A DNA stretch of 34,764 nucleotides, taken from assembly GCA_013115125.1 (NCBI GenBank), contig JABANN010000368.1, positions 1 through 34,764 of the forward strand. The letters are read 5' to 3'. The position numbers and the translations under genes are program-made. The notes below the pieces were generated by a model. It saw only the letters and a program-made list of their open reading frames with translations. It was not told the DNA's origin and searched no databases. This document shows, one piece after another, positions 18,640-28,623 of the stretch. The stretch comes from Perkinsus olseni. Taxonomy: Eukaryota; Perkinsozoa; Perkinsida. Each line of letters begins with the position of its first letter. The first letter of the stretch is position 1.

Positions 18640-18933
18640 TCAACATAACATAGCATCTCTCCGCGCCGGTTTTAACCTATAGATAACCCACTCATTTATC
18701 CGCCGTAAAATTTTTTTAATAGCACGGAGAGTGAGATCTAATATGCGTGACATGAGTTTCTTGAATTTGCAAGGGTATTTTAAGTGGATGAAAACTTTTT
18801 TTAAAACAGAATTTCGTTTTCCCTGCCCTTCTATGTAACTCGAAGGGAACAGTATTTTATTCGATCGGGAAATGTTGTAGTTTCCATACGAACGAATCAG
18901 CATTGCAAGAACCCTGCGAAGTTCTGCGCTCAA
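18640..18933 (-). other. AT-rich patch with an open frame of doubtful status
   Basis: A 97-codon frame, rich in Lys, Arg, Ile and Leu, lies in DNA clearly AT-richer than its neighbours. No motif, no paralogue in the window and no splice context. The composition shift suggests inserted foreign or organellar DNA, or simply neutral AT-rich sequence. Confidence 0.25.
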
Positions 18934-18959
18934 GCGTTGAGGCCTGAGGAGTGGGGCTG

Positions 18960-19360
18960 GGAGGCCGACAAAGTCTCAGTGAGAGTCTGAGGTGAGAACC
19001 CACCATGCCGCCACACCCGGGCCGGGTGATCCGGCTACTACCAACAAGTCCCGCAGTATCCTATCACGCCGACTATCCCATTCGCAACGACCATTTAACT
19101 TCGGAAACCCGACGCAATCTCCCTCGAATCCCAGATCACAACGGATGCAAATTTCGTCTTTCACAACGAGGGACTCGTGAGCTCATCATGGGAGGGAATC
19201 AAGTTGCAAATCCGAGAATCGTAGCGTCCCAAGGCCTTGTTTCCTTTTTCCACTGTTTTCGAAACGATCCCCTTCCTCACAATCATGAAGTGCACAAACG
19301 ATTCCGAACATTCCATCATCAGCTCTTGCTAACATAAGTAGACACCAATGGTAGATATAC
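18960..19360 (-). pseudogene. Decayed internal fragment of the array family (relic B)
   Basis: About 19180-19350 aligns with copy 2 (KFIPSHDEF region to FQFVCV region) and with relic A. The non-family flank containing ggatgcaaatttcgtc is shared with relic A too, though about 100 nt are inserted here. The two relics are therefore one duplicated dead segment. Confidence 0.7.
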
Positions 19361-19658
19361 GGAGATCCCTAACTATTAGTTAGCCATCGCCGTGGCTGGC
19401 CATGAAAAGCCGCCCCTTCGGGCGACAGGAGGGGTGCGAGTCGGGACCTGCTGGGTAGAGAGTTGCACCTAGCCTGGGTGACCCAGGCACGATAACCAGT
19501 AGAGGTGATATCGAGCAACGCAGGAGCGCTGCCAGGGAACGCAACGCCATCCCTGAGAGACAGGGGAATGGAATACATGATTCGATAATGGCAACAATGA
19601 CATAAGAATTACGTATGAATTGAGTAAGAATTAGGGACATGAGCCTTCGCTCGATCAC

Positions 19659-20681
19659 TCAATCACACTCCAGTTGCGAGACCACAACCCCGAAGAATGG
19701 ATCCTCCTCAACATCATTTTGGAGGCCTAAAACCACGAGACCGTTCTCCATAATCGTGAAGAAGCGGAGGTAACTGAATTTAGGACCAAATCCGGAGATT
19801 TCTAGACGGCAGACTTCTGGCACTGACATGGACCAGATATCCACCACTCTGATCCAAAGGAAGTTGGAGGAGTCCGCGCGACCAGCCACATAGACTATCT
19901 CATCATTGGAAGGGACAAACTTGCACAGCAACGCCTCTTCCGAGATGTTCATAGTCGTGATAATCTCCTCATAATCAACATAGTGGATGCAATTCTCTTC
20001 GGTATCAACATCATAGCCCACGCAGACCAGCTTAAATTTGCCGTCCTCTCGAGCGACCACATCCATACCAGTAACGTCGGACGGGAGATCAGCAACAGCC
20101 TTCCACTGCACACCCTCTATGGGGTGGAGTCTGGCAGAGCGCGGTCTGGGGAGTTTGCCGAACGGAGGCAGTGTAGCGCTGAATAGTTTTCGGTCTTCGC
20201 GCCCTACCATGAAAAATCGTCCGTTTGACACGCAGTTCAAATACGATAGATCGTTGCCTGGCGGGGCGGTAATGAGTGCTTTGAACTTTCGATTACGGGA
20301 AGATATAACCAGCAACATATTATCACAAGTGACAAGAACATGCGAGCGGTCCCCAAGGGTACGGAAACTCCCTAAAGGGCGATCCGCTTCAAACACATTA
20401 GTCCATGTGCTCAAGTTCAAACCATCGGGAGCATAACGACACATCACCCGCCTTTGCTGGAAATCACCAGGCTGCCTCAGCAGCAAAGCAGAGCTTCGCT
20501 GGAATGCGTCCAGCCCGAGTATGAATCCCTCGCGTCCAGCAGCATACAGGGACGATAGGGTAGGCCTTCCACCCATCAGGAATGGCCATGAGATCCACAG
20601 GAGGCCGCTCTCTGATGAGTCACATCTCTTTCTGAGAGCACTTAGACGCAGACACACCGCGGTACGCCGGGAGGACCTCAT
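19659..20681 (-). CDS. Array family protein, intact mosaic copy 7 (340 residues)
   Basis: Frame from ATG 20681 (MRSSRRTAVCLRLSAL) to the stop at 19659. The N-terminal 30 residues are almost the same as copy 3. Residues about 70-130 are very unlike any sister: RYAPDGLNLSTWTNVFEA replaces SGHDM...VVVDEFEVD, and VLVTCDNMLLVISSRNRKFK replaces the ICTDGE blade. From about 190 to 245 it is close to the broken copy at 22741 (VADLPSDV, MDVVAREDGKFKLVCVGYDV). The C-terminal half keeps LCKFVPSNDEIVYVAG, IRVVDIWSMSV and FTIMENGLVVLGLQN. The patchwork suggests exchange between paralogues or relaxed constraint in the middle blades. No signal peptide. Function unknown. Confidence 0.83.
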   Translation of the reverse strand: MRSSRRTAVCLRLSALRKRCDSSESGLLWISWPFLMGGRPTLSSLYAAGREGFILGLDAFQRSSALLLRQPGDFQQRRVMCRYAPDGLNLSTWTNVFEADRPLGSFRTLGDRSHVLVTCDNMLLVISSRNRKFKALITAPPGNDLSYLNCVSNGRFFMVGREDRKLFSATLPPFGKLPRPRSARLHPIEGVQWKAVADLPSDVTGMDVVAREDGKFKLVCVGYDVDTEENCIHYVDYEEIITTMNISEEALLCKFVPSNDEIVYVAGRADSSNFLWIRVVDIWSMSVPEVCRLEISGFGPKFSYLRFFTIMENGLVVLGLQNDVEEDPFFGVVVSQLECD

Positions 20682-21090
20682 CCTTGTTTAAAAGGGCTGC
20701 CATACACATACTTATTCGAAAAAAAACTCGTAGGATCCCCGGAACAGTTAGACAGTATTGACAAGCGCGTACTTGAGCGGTTCCGGAAGAAGGGCCGTGA
20801 TTCGTCCATTGCGAGCCAACACCGCCTAGCATGGTGTCAACTGCGACTCATCCGATGAGGGTGAGGTATCTCATACTTTACCCTTTCTACATACCGTATA
20901 CATTCAAGTAAAGAGACAGAGGGGGACAACCACACTTGGTACCGGACGTATCAAACGCACTGTAATCACCTGGCAGGCTGCGACCGTATACAAAACTACA
21001 CAAGCATGAAAATGGGAGCAGAAACCGTATTACATACATATGCTCACCATGAACATGGCACGAGGGTGAAACTACCAAATGGGGACGCCG
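20682..21090. other. Intergenic stretch
   Basis: About 400 nt between the start of copy 7 and the end of the broken copy at 21091. I see nothing in it. Confidence 0.5.
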
Positions 21091-22130
21091 TCACGAACGA
21101 GTATCAATTTGAAAGACCGCCACCTCGAAGAAGCACTCTCTACCCCTGATGTGTTGCTGTGCGACAACTACACGATCGTTCTCAGTGATAGTCAGATAGC
21201 AATGACAGCCGAGGAAAGGGTCATACCCGTAGGGGGACACATGGTCCAGCGTAGAGAGGACAGACCCGTACCAGACATCCACTAGGATGATGGACCATGA
21301 TAACGTAGAAGACGCGAGGTTCGTAGCCACGCATACCAGCTCATCACAGGAAGGAACGAACTTGCACATCCGCGCATCTTTGCACGGCAAGATCTTCTCA
21401 GTGCCATCGCAATCAACGAAATGAATAGAATAGCTTTCACTTCCATCGTCACAACCCACGCAGACGAACTGAAATTTATCATCATCCGAGCCATTACGTC
21501 TATAGCAATTACTTCCAGCGGGAGATCAGCAACAGGCTCCCACGCAAGACCGTCTACCGGGGGACGAAACCTGCATGATGACAGTTCTAGGTGGTCACTG
21601 AGGCCAGGTAGGCTCATTCTGAACAACTTGCAGTCTCCGTTCCCGACCATGAATAACTGTCCATTTGACACACAGTGAGTGTCTGACAGATTGCAGCTCG
21701 GGTGCTCACCGGGCGGTGCGGGAAGTATATCAACACAGTCACTGATGGAAAGGGACAATCGCACCAGCCAGTTCCTCTGCAGACCAAAATCAGGATAATA
21801 CAAACACTCTCCGTCGGTACAAATACTCATCGGCTCTCCATCTATTTCCAACTCACCAAAGACCGCCGTCACACCTCCAGAACTCACATCATACCGACTG
21901 ATCAGACACACATCCCCACCGTGTATTGGCTTAACACTAAAAAGGACGGAACTCCGCCCGAACGAGTATGTGAAACCCTCACGGCGGACAGTATACGAAG
22001 GTCATAGAATGGAGTCTGGAGTCGCCAGGAATGACCATATCGCCCATAGAAGGCCGTTCTCTGGTAAGACACGTCTATCATTGAGGGCTCGCAGTCGCAG
22101 GCACACCGCGTTACGCCGAGACGATTTCAT
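21091..22130 (-). pseudogene. Broken array family copy 8
   Basis: The start at 22130 reads MKSSRRNAVCLRLRAL. The frame meets an in-frame TGA right after WSFLATPDSIL, where sisters have LSPLYTV, then resumes as YTVRREGF. Five residues including the GMD motif are missing before FGRSSVLFS. It runs on through SICTDGECLYYPD and HCVSNGQLFMVGNGDCKLFR to IDVMAR. There one base is lost near 21490 and the rest (FVCVGCDDGS, MCKFVPSCDELVCVAT, IILVDVWYGSVLSTLD, YLTITENDRVVVAQQ) continues in another frame to 21091. One nonsense codon, one small deletion and one frameshift make it a pseudogene, though the body is well preserved, so inactivation is fairly recent. Confidence 0.85.
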
Positions 22131-22740
22131 AGCCATCGCCGATGAGGTGAACTATCCGTCCCAGACACACAAATGCCTTCACGGCGGTTTTTCTCAGCCC
22201 CCACATCACTAGCAAGGACTGACGGCGCTGCAAATTCCCACAGGATGGCAAGCGAGAGGTAGAGATTACTTTCTATTGTTCTCAGTGATCCATCAAGCCC
22301 GACCTGAGTGTACTTCTGGTGACCTCTGTTCCGTTTCACGACAAATTGGTTTAGTAGAACGAGCCAGGACCAGTGTAACACCGCCATAGGTACGGAAATA
22401 CTAACAAGCGACTGCACTAATCCCGAATGCACACTCTGGGCGATACAATTGCGCTCAATCTCGCACTGTACTGGCGAGCACGGTAGAGATACTATCCGTA
22501 TCTGAACCGGGAGTCGAGACATGCTGGTTTAGGAATTTCTATAGCGGGCAGAGTAAGCCCAGCAGTCATACTCGGTAGCCAAAACAGTGCGTGCGAGCTA
22601 AGCAACCTGGCAAATGTTACACTCGCAAGGACGATCACATAATTGCCGCAAATACACCACTGAAAGCCCAAGACTAGCGATGAGAGGAAACAACCTGTAG
22701 AAATTTCATATCCAGTTCCCCGCGAACATCAAGCAATCGA
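22131..22740. other. Intergenic stretch
   Basis: About 600 nt. The open frame at 22127-22522 (minus) has no motif and overlaps the start of copy 8. I see nothing supported. Confidence 0.5.
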
Positions 22741-23777
22741 TCACTGAAATCTCGACACTACAAACTCGTAAAACGCATCCTCATCACTCGAGATTTGCTG
22801 AGCGACAACTACAAGATCGTCCTCTGTGATGGTCAAATAGCAGTAGTTGCCGACGTAAGGATCGCAGCCGATGTCACACAAAGAGTCCACCGAGAAGACC
22901 ACGGACATGTCCAGAACATCAATCAAGCTGATGTTCCATGAGGGTTCATCGGAGAGCGGCCGGGCAGCAACACACACTAGCTCATCGTAGGAAGGAACGA
23001 ACTTGCACATCGACACCTCATCGTGCGGCTTAACGCTCTCATTCCCCTCATAATCAGCATAGTGGATGTATTCCTTTTCGGTGTCCACGTCATAGCCCAC
23101 GCAGACCAGCTTGAACTTGCCATCATCTCTAGCGACCACATCCATATCACTAACGTCGGACGGAAGATCAGCAACAGCCTCCCATTTGATACCTTCTACG
23201 GGACGGAGTCTTTCTTGGGCTGACTGTGCGACATACTCACTGAGCGGAGGTAGTCTTGTTCTGAACAGCTTGTGGTGTCCGTACCCATACATGAAAAGTT
23301 GTCCATTCGAGACACAGTGTACATCCGACGGAGTGCCGTAACCACCCTGTGCAGGAATAACACCCACACAATCGCCGCTGGAGAGAGACATGCGTAGCAT
23401 GCAGTTCGTCCGTGCATCAATATCAGGATAATATAAAATCTCGCCGTCAGTAGATATACTCGCAGGGAGCCTATCCACTTCAAACTCATCAACCACCACC
23501 CTCATCTCTTAGTATCGATATTATGTCCGCTCATCCAGCGTATATCCTCGCCGTCCTGTGGCTGAGTACTGAGCATGACGGAGCTTCGCCCCAACGAGTC
23601 CATCCCGCATATGAAGCCTTCGCGATGCACAGTGTACAGGGGCACTAGGGTAGGCCTCGGGGTCCCTAGGTATGACCATGAGGTCCACAGAAGGCCGCTC
23701 TCCCATGAACCGCATGCCTTGTCGAGAGCTTTCAAATGCAAACACATCGCCGAACGCCGAGAAAACTTCTTTGCCAT
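22741..23777 (-). pseudogene. Array family copy 9 with a single frameshift
   Basis: The start at 23777 reads MAKKFSRRSAMCLHLKAL. The first frame carries LLWTSWSYLGTPRPTLVPLY, GFICGMDSLGRSSVMLS and WMSGHNIDTK, then stops at about 23502. The second frame takes over at MRVVVDEFEVD and runs unbroken through SISTDGEILYYPD, HCVSNGQLFMYGYGHHKLFR, MDVVARDDGKFKLVCVGYDV, MCKFVPSYDELVCVAA, ISLIDVLDMSVVFSVD and YLTITEDDLVVVAQQ to 22741. One lost base between the lysine codon and the ATG of MRVVV accounts for the break. Everything else looks functional, so this is a very young pseudogene, a sequence error, or two separately translated parts. Its middle is close to copy 7. Confidence 0.8.
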
Positions 23778-24365
23778 TTTCACCGCCGAAAACAAAAAAA
23801 CCTCTGCCAAAACGAGCTACTGGCTCGGTCACATCCAAGCAAAGGTGACAACAAGAGAGGTGCCGGTATCAAGCCCGAGCCTGGATTGTGGGGATCTAAC
23901 GCAACGCGGGTAACAAGAGAAAATCATACCACACGAATGAGCACGCGCATATCAAGATATGTCCGGTGTTCGCCAGCGATGGCGATACTCTCGCAGAGAA
24001 CGGCAATCACCTCATCCGAGACGACTGTGCTTCTTTATGCTAGCTGCGAGTGCGACAGCAGGTACGGAAGGAAGGCGGAAACATCAGCAATCTCATACGC
24101 TTCCGTCGCAAGTCCAACAGCAGACGAAGCTTGCAACGATGAGTGAATTAGAACCGACGCTTCGAGCCAGGGAGAAAAAACGAAGCACAAGTTTGCGAGT
24201 GTGTTTTTCGCCGATAGTGCTGGTACTAAATGAGCATCTCCATCCAAGAACAGAGTCAGCATAGCAGAGGCCACTAACCTCAGGCGGTCAAGTGACTTGA
24301 GTGATAAGCCATAAGGTGGGTTAACACGAACCACACGAGGATGAGAGAAACTACAGTAGATAACG
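23778..24365. other. Intergenic stretch
   Basis: About 590 nt between copies 9 and 10. Overlapping short open frames on both strands, none with motifs. Nothing supported. Confidence 0.5.
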
Positions 24366-25428
24366 TTACCCGATCGAGAGCTGTAGTCGATAAACCGTCA
24401 ACTCGAATATCGCATCAAGCCCACGGTCTTTCTGCTGAGCGATAACCACAAGACCGTCCTCAGTGATCGTCATGTAGTTGCAGAGGACGTCATGAGGGTA
24501 GCCCTCATAGTGACGAAGAGCGTCCAGCGAGAAGACTACCGACATGCACCAAATATCAACCAAGCTGATGCTCCAGGCGAAATCATCAGAGTCTTGGCAG
24601 GCAGCAACACATACAAGCTCGTCAGAAGAAGGAACCAACTTGCACATCCGAGCGTCGACATGAGGCTTCACTCGGGCCTTCCCTTCATGATCGACTAAGT
24701 AGATGTAACACTCTCCGCTATGGCCATCATGGCCCGCACAGACCAGTTGAAAGCTATCATCATCTCTAGCTATTACGTCGATATCGGTTACTCGGGAGGG
24801 GAGATCAGCAACAGCGACCCACTCAACACTCCCTTTGGGAGCATTCCTGTCAAGGACTTCGGCTGCCTGTGTGAGGTAGTCGCCGGGTGGAGGCAATACC
24901 ATTTTGAACACTTTGCCATCCCCGTATCCCACCATGAAAAGTTGTCCATTGGAGACACAGAAAGTCTCTGACAGATTATAGTAGGGCTTTGCACCGGGTG
25001 GTGGGGGGAGTACACCCAGACGTTGACCATTGGAAAAGGAAGCGCAGAGCACACAACACCGCCCTGCATCGTCACCAGCATGATATAGATTCTCGCCATC
25101 AGTAGCAATATTTCCAAAGTCAATCTTGAGTTCAAACTCATCAACCACCACTCTCATGGTTCGCATCAGTCATGTCATGGTCACTGATCGTACGTAGACC
25201 CTCCCCGCCTGGCTCGGAACTCAGTAGAATGGAGCCTCGACCAAGACCGGCGACCCCGGATACGTAGCCCTCACGTTGTACAGTGTACAGGGGTGACACG
25301 GTAGGCCTCGGGGTGGCTAGATACAACCACATGCTCCACAGGAGGCCGCTCTCCGATGAGTCCGACGCCTCGTTGAGAGCTCTCAGCCGGAGACACATCG
25401 CGGAACGCCGAGATGATTCTGTTACCAT
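24366..25428 (-). pseudogene. Array family copy 10 with a single frameshift
   Basis: The start at 25428 reads MVTESSRRSAMCLRLRAL; the open frame upstream to 25575 is not family-like. The first frame has LLWSMWLYLATPRPTVSPLY, GYVSGVAGLGRGSILLS (GMDSL replaced by GVAGL) and SDHDMTDA, then leaves frame. The second frame begins around MRTMRVVVDEFELK (ATG at 25166) and is unbroken to 24366: NIATDGENLYHAG, FCVSNGQLFMVGYGDGKVFK, DIDVIARDDDSFQLVCAGHD, MCKLVPSSDELVCVAA, ISLVDIWCMSVVFSLD and YMTITEDGLVVIAQQK. One extra base in the AACC run before ATG explains the break. The break lies within a few bases of the same alignment position as in copy 9, but the shift is in the opposite direction. Confidence 0.8.
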
Positions 25429-25594
25429 TTCTACCCATCCGAAGACGGCCAGAACCACGCCCTTCCTGATAATGCCCCATTCCCTTGACTCTCCACTAAT
25501 CAACACCAACAGCATGGGCGAGCTATGAGACAATTTGGGCGACGGTATGCGGATTAACACCGAGTCTGGTCTCACAGGGCAGACGACAAGTCGG

Positions 25595-26060
25595 TCACAC
25601 CTAGACGAAGAGTCTAACGAGAAAACTACACCGACGTCATATCAATGAGGCCTGTAGTGATACTAAGGCATCGCAGAATGGAAGGGGACTGCACGTCCGA
25701 GAATGGACGTAGCACACCAGAGTTCGATTTCTCGCATGGGCCACACAGCAGGTAGGAGAATCCTTGCCATGGCGCGCATGAAACAATTGGGTCCTTTCGC
25801 TATCTCTAGCTATCCTACCAATATCAGGACCATCGAACGGGCGATCATCAACAACCTGCCAACTCATACGGCTCCTACCAACTCCTTCAAACTCATCAAC
25901 GACCTCCCTCATGTCCTGACTATTCATATTGCGACGTCCGCCCTTCTCACCGTTTGACTCAACACTAAGCAGTCAAACGAAGCTTCTTCTCTATGCGTGT
26001 AGTCCGCAAATGTCACGATCACGCTGTATAGTGCACGCTCTCGATAGGATAGACTCCTTA
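25595..26060 (-). pseudogene. Decayed, internally deleted array family copy (relic C)
   Basis: Read on the minus strand, about 26050-25930 matches the YTV...GMDS...LLS region, 25927-25870 reads MNSQDMREVVDEFE (family MNSEAMRVVVDEFQ), and it then jumps directly to WQVVDDRPFDGPDIGRIARD, which corresponds to VEWEVVADLP...DIDVIARD. About 100 codons (the ICTDGE and CVSNGQLF blades) are missing between them. A trace of the LVDIWSMSVVFSLD region remains near 25595-25650. It is the 5'-most relic of the array. Confidence 0.75.
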
Positions 26061-26950
26061 GGAGACGGTCACGAGATTCAGCGAAAGCCACGCCAAGACT
26101 ATCGGGTGGCAATTCTTGCCTAGGAGTGTAAGAGTCCGACCACACCTAGCTGGAGAAAGACCGATTAACTTACGTAGAAAGAGCATTCCTTTCGAAGCAT
26201 CATATCTCTCATTTTCGATCTACCCCCGAGCAAGCCCCACGGGTTACAAGCAAATGGCCCAAAAACCTACCGTTTCACGTCGGCCGTCAGCGAAAAAACA
26301 CGAGGCTATTTCCGATGATAGTGGCCGAGCATATACATAGCTATCCGCGAGCCACCCTTGTGGTCGCTCAATCGTTGCTGTGCACAGCTCAATCCCTGTG
26401 AAGGATCTGCCATGGGTATCAAGCCCTCTTCGAAGAGGGCGATGAGTAGAGTTCACGACAAGAGCGCTAGACACACTCCGCAGGCAATGATTCCAATGAA
26501 GCTTGCCAAGCGATGATGCACACGCGCATAGATACTTACCAGCGGTTGCCTTCCTGTGAAATGGCATTATGGTGATAACTAACCGCCAACTCGCTGGGTG
26601 AAGTCCAAAATCCAAGGAAGCGCGAGCGACAGGGAGGAAAAAGCAACAGAAAAAGCCCTGAACTGCGGGTGAATGCAGCAACGGCGTACCGGAAACCCCT
26701 CCCGAAACCCGACAGGCCAACCCGATTCCGGAACTGTGATCAACCAGGGCAACAAGCTGAAACACGAAGTATTACCGTGAGCAACAAGATCTTCGGAAGT
26801 GCCTTCTTGGATTTCGGGAATTACTCCACTCCGCCGAGGCGTCTTCGTCGGATGCTGGGCGCGCGCACAAATCGGCGCAAGATTCGAATAGGAAAATTTA
26901 TGCGCCCTCGAAAAATTCGCGGAAGAGAACAGCTTCGCATTACTTTATCA
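26061..26950. other. Gene-free stretch at the strand-switch point
   Basis: Left of here genes run on the minus strand, right of here on the plus strand. The long open frames (26244-26765 minus, 26669-27001 plus) overlap each other and show no motif. I see nothing supported. Confidence 0.5.
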
Positions 26951-28560
26951 TGGACAATCAAGCAGCCCTGCAGTTTGCCGAGGTCATCGCTAAAGAGATA
27001 GGGGTTCAAACAAAATGGTTGAAGGATATGGACCTCTCAGACGCCAAGCCGATGCCCACATCAGAAACGTCAGAAGGGCACACTACTCATCTTTGCTGAC
27101 AATTAACCTGCTAGGTACAAGTCGAGCTCGATAGCTAAGATTCCCTCACCCGCAGCCGTCGCCACCGCCACTGGTGGTAACTTAGAGGACTCCGTTGGCA
27201 AGGTGACGTTCTCGAGTTGTCCTATTGGATTGGCCAACGGTTTGCCATTCAGTCGGTGAAGCCCGTCCCAACACGAGAGAACTTTCGCAAGGCTATTTTC
27301 AGCTTTGGCTTCGTCTTTGCCCCTCAAGAGGAGCAAAAACGTCAAGTAGGCGTGTCATTGACTCCGGTCGACACATGGCCGGAGAAAGATTCTCGGGCCA
27401 TTGCCAGTTCGACCCTCGCCCCGCAAACAACACCGTCTACGGCACGAACAGCGAGCAACGTTACCCCCTACCACCCAAAGCGTTACGGAACACGGAGGTA
27501 AATAATCAGTTTGTCTTTGGTCAGAAGATCTAGCTCCGCCCCTGCTCTCAGTACTATGGCATCACCCGCAAGTGCATCGATGACTTCTACAGTACCAGCG
27601 GTGCCTTCGAGGCGGTTATAGAAAAGTAGAGGCTTCAAGGGCGATTCTTATGCTGAGCATGCCTTTATTCACCAAACCCTTGTCATGCCCTGAGCCTCGC
27701 GTTGAAACGAGAGTGAACAGCCTGTTGACAGTTCGTCTAGGCGATGAATGGACTTCGTCGTTCGCTACCTCCAACAAACAGGGAATGAGGCCGGCCCTTC
27801 AACTTCCGTCAGGCTACGACGAGGCGGCCGAAATTTGGTATTCACGGCAATTAGCTTCGTAAGCCGGCCCTGCATACGCCCCAAACGACTATTTTGGTCT
27901 TGTTACCTTCTCAGACGTTGATGGCCTTGCTGGTTATTGTCCCATGCGTCCTCGGCATGGTAAGGCAATGCCTCGCTAGTCCTCGGAGGACATTCGTCAG
28001 GTTCATGTCCGACGGTTATTGAGTAACCTTCGAGAGCGTGAAGCTAGGGACAAGGAAGGCAAACGGGAAGCTGCTCTCAAGAAGCATGCTCAGAGAGTAC
28101 ACTGATGGCTTCGATGAGGAAAATGCTGAGCGCTCACATGATTAGGAATCAGAGCAAGATAAGGGCGACGCCGAGGCGCAGACCCCGATGAACTTCAAGA
28201 AGGCTGTTCTGGACCTTCGTGAGTTACAGCGGTCTTCTACATTATCAGCCACTTCATTTGGGCCTTTTTTGTGAGAGCCCCAAGAAACCATGCGAGGAGA
28301 ACCGAGCCCAGAAACTGATGCTGATGCCCTGCAGTTACTAATCCCTTGTTACTCGCATGGTGGCGTGAGTTCACCAAGGCTCACAACGGAGAGGATGATG
28401 ACGAGGAGGCCGTCGCTGCGGAACTTTTCGATGAAAGTTGCTCCATTCAGCAGGGCGTGCCTCATGCGATTTCTACCAGTGTCGCTGAGGGGGCAGTGGC
28501 ACTGCAGCCTGACTAATTACCAGCACGACGTTGTACTGAGCCAGCGTGCGCTTTGGGTTG
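26951..28560 (+). pseudogene. Decayed protein-coding region of unknown family
   Basis: Protein-like stretches lie in order on the plus strand. Near the left end is MDNQAALQFAEVIAKEIGVQ. Further on come FDPRPANNTVYGTNSEQRYP, ITRKCIDDFYSTSGAFEAVI, a charged helical piece REARDKEGKREAALKKHAQR and finally WWREFTKAHNGEDDDEEAVA. The amino-acid character is convincing but the region is broken in several places. I cannot name the family: it may be a dead host gene or a fossil mobile element. It ends about 60-100 nt before the coiled-coil gene. Confidence 0.5.
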
Positions 28561-28623
28561 CTTCCATTTTTGGCCCTTTCCCTGACCGTACCGGTAGGTA
28601 GATGTTAGTTCTCCCAAATCACG

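Larger units (their letters stand above)
17827..19658. other. Long gene-free region with hairpin, AT-rich patch and relic B
   Basis: Nearly 1.8 kb without a supported gene. It holds the long hairpin (17927-17983), an AT-rich patch with a 97-codon open frame (about 18640-18933), relic B (about 18960-19360) and a GC-rich stretch (about 19390-19580) containing the perfect hairpin GCCTGGG-TGA-CCCAGGC at 19472-19488. Confidence 0.5.

Noticed and set aside
26244-26765. 173-codon minus-strand open frame
   Set aside because: No start context, no motif, overlaps a plus-strand frame and has no relative in the window.
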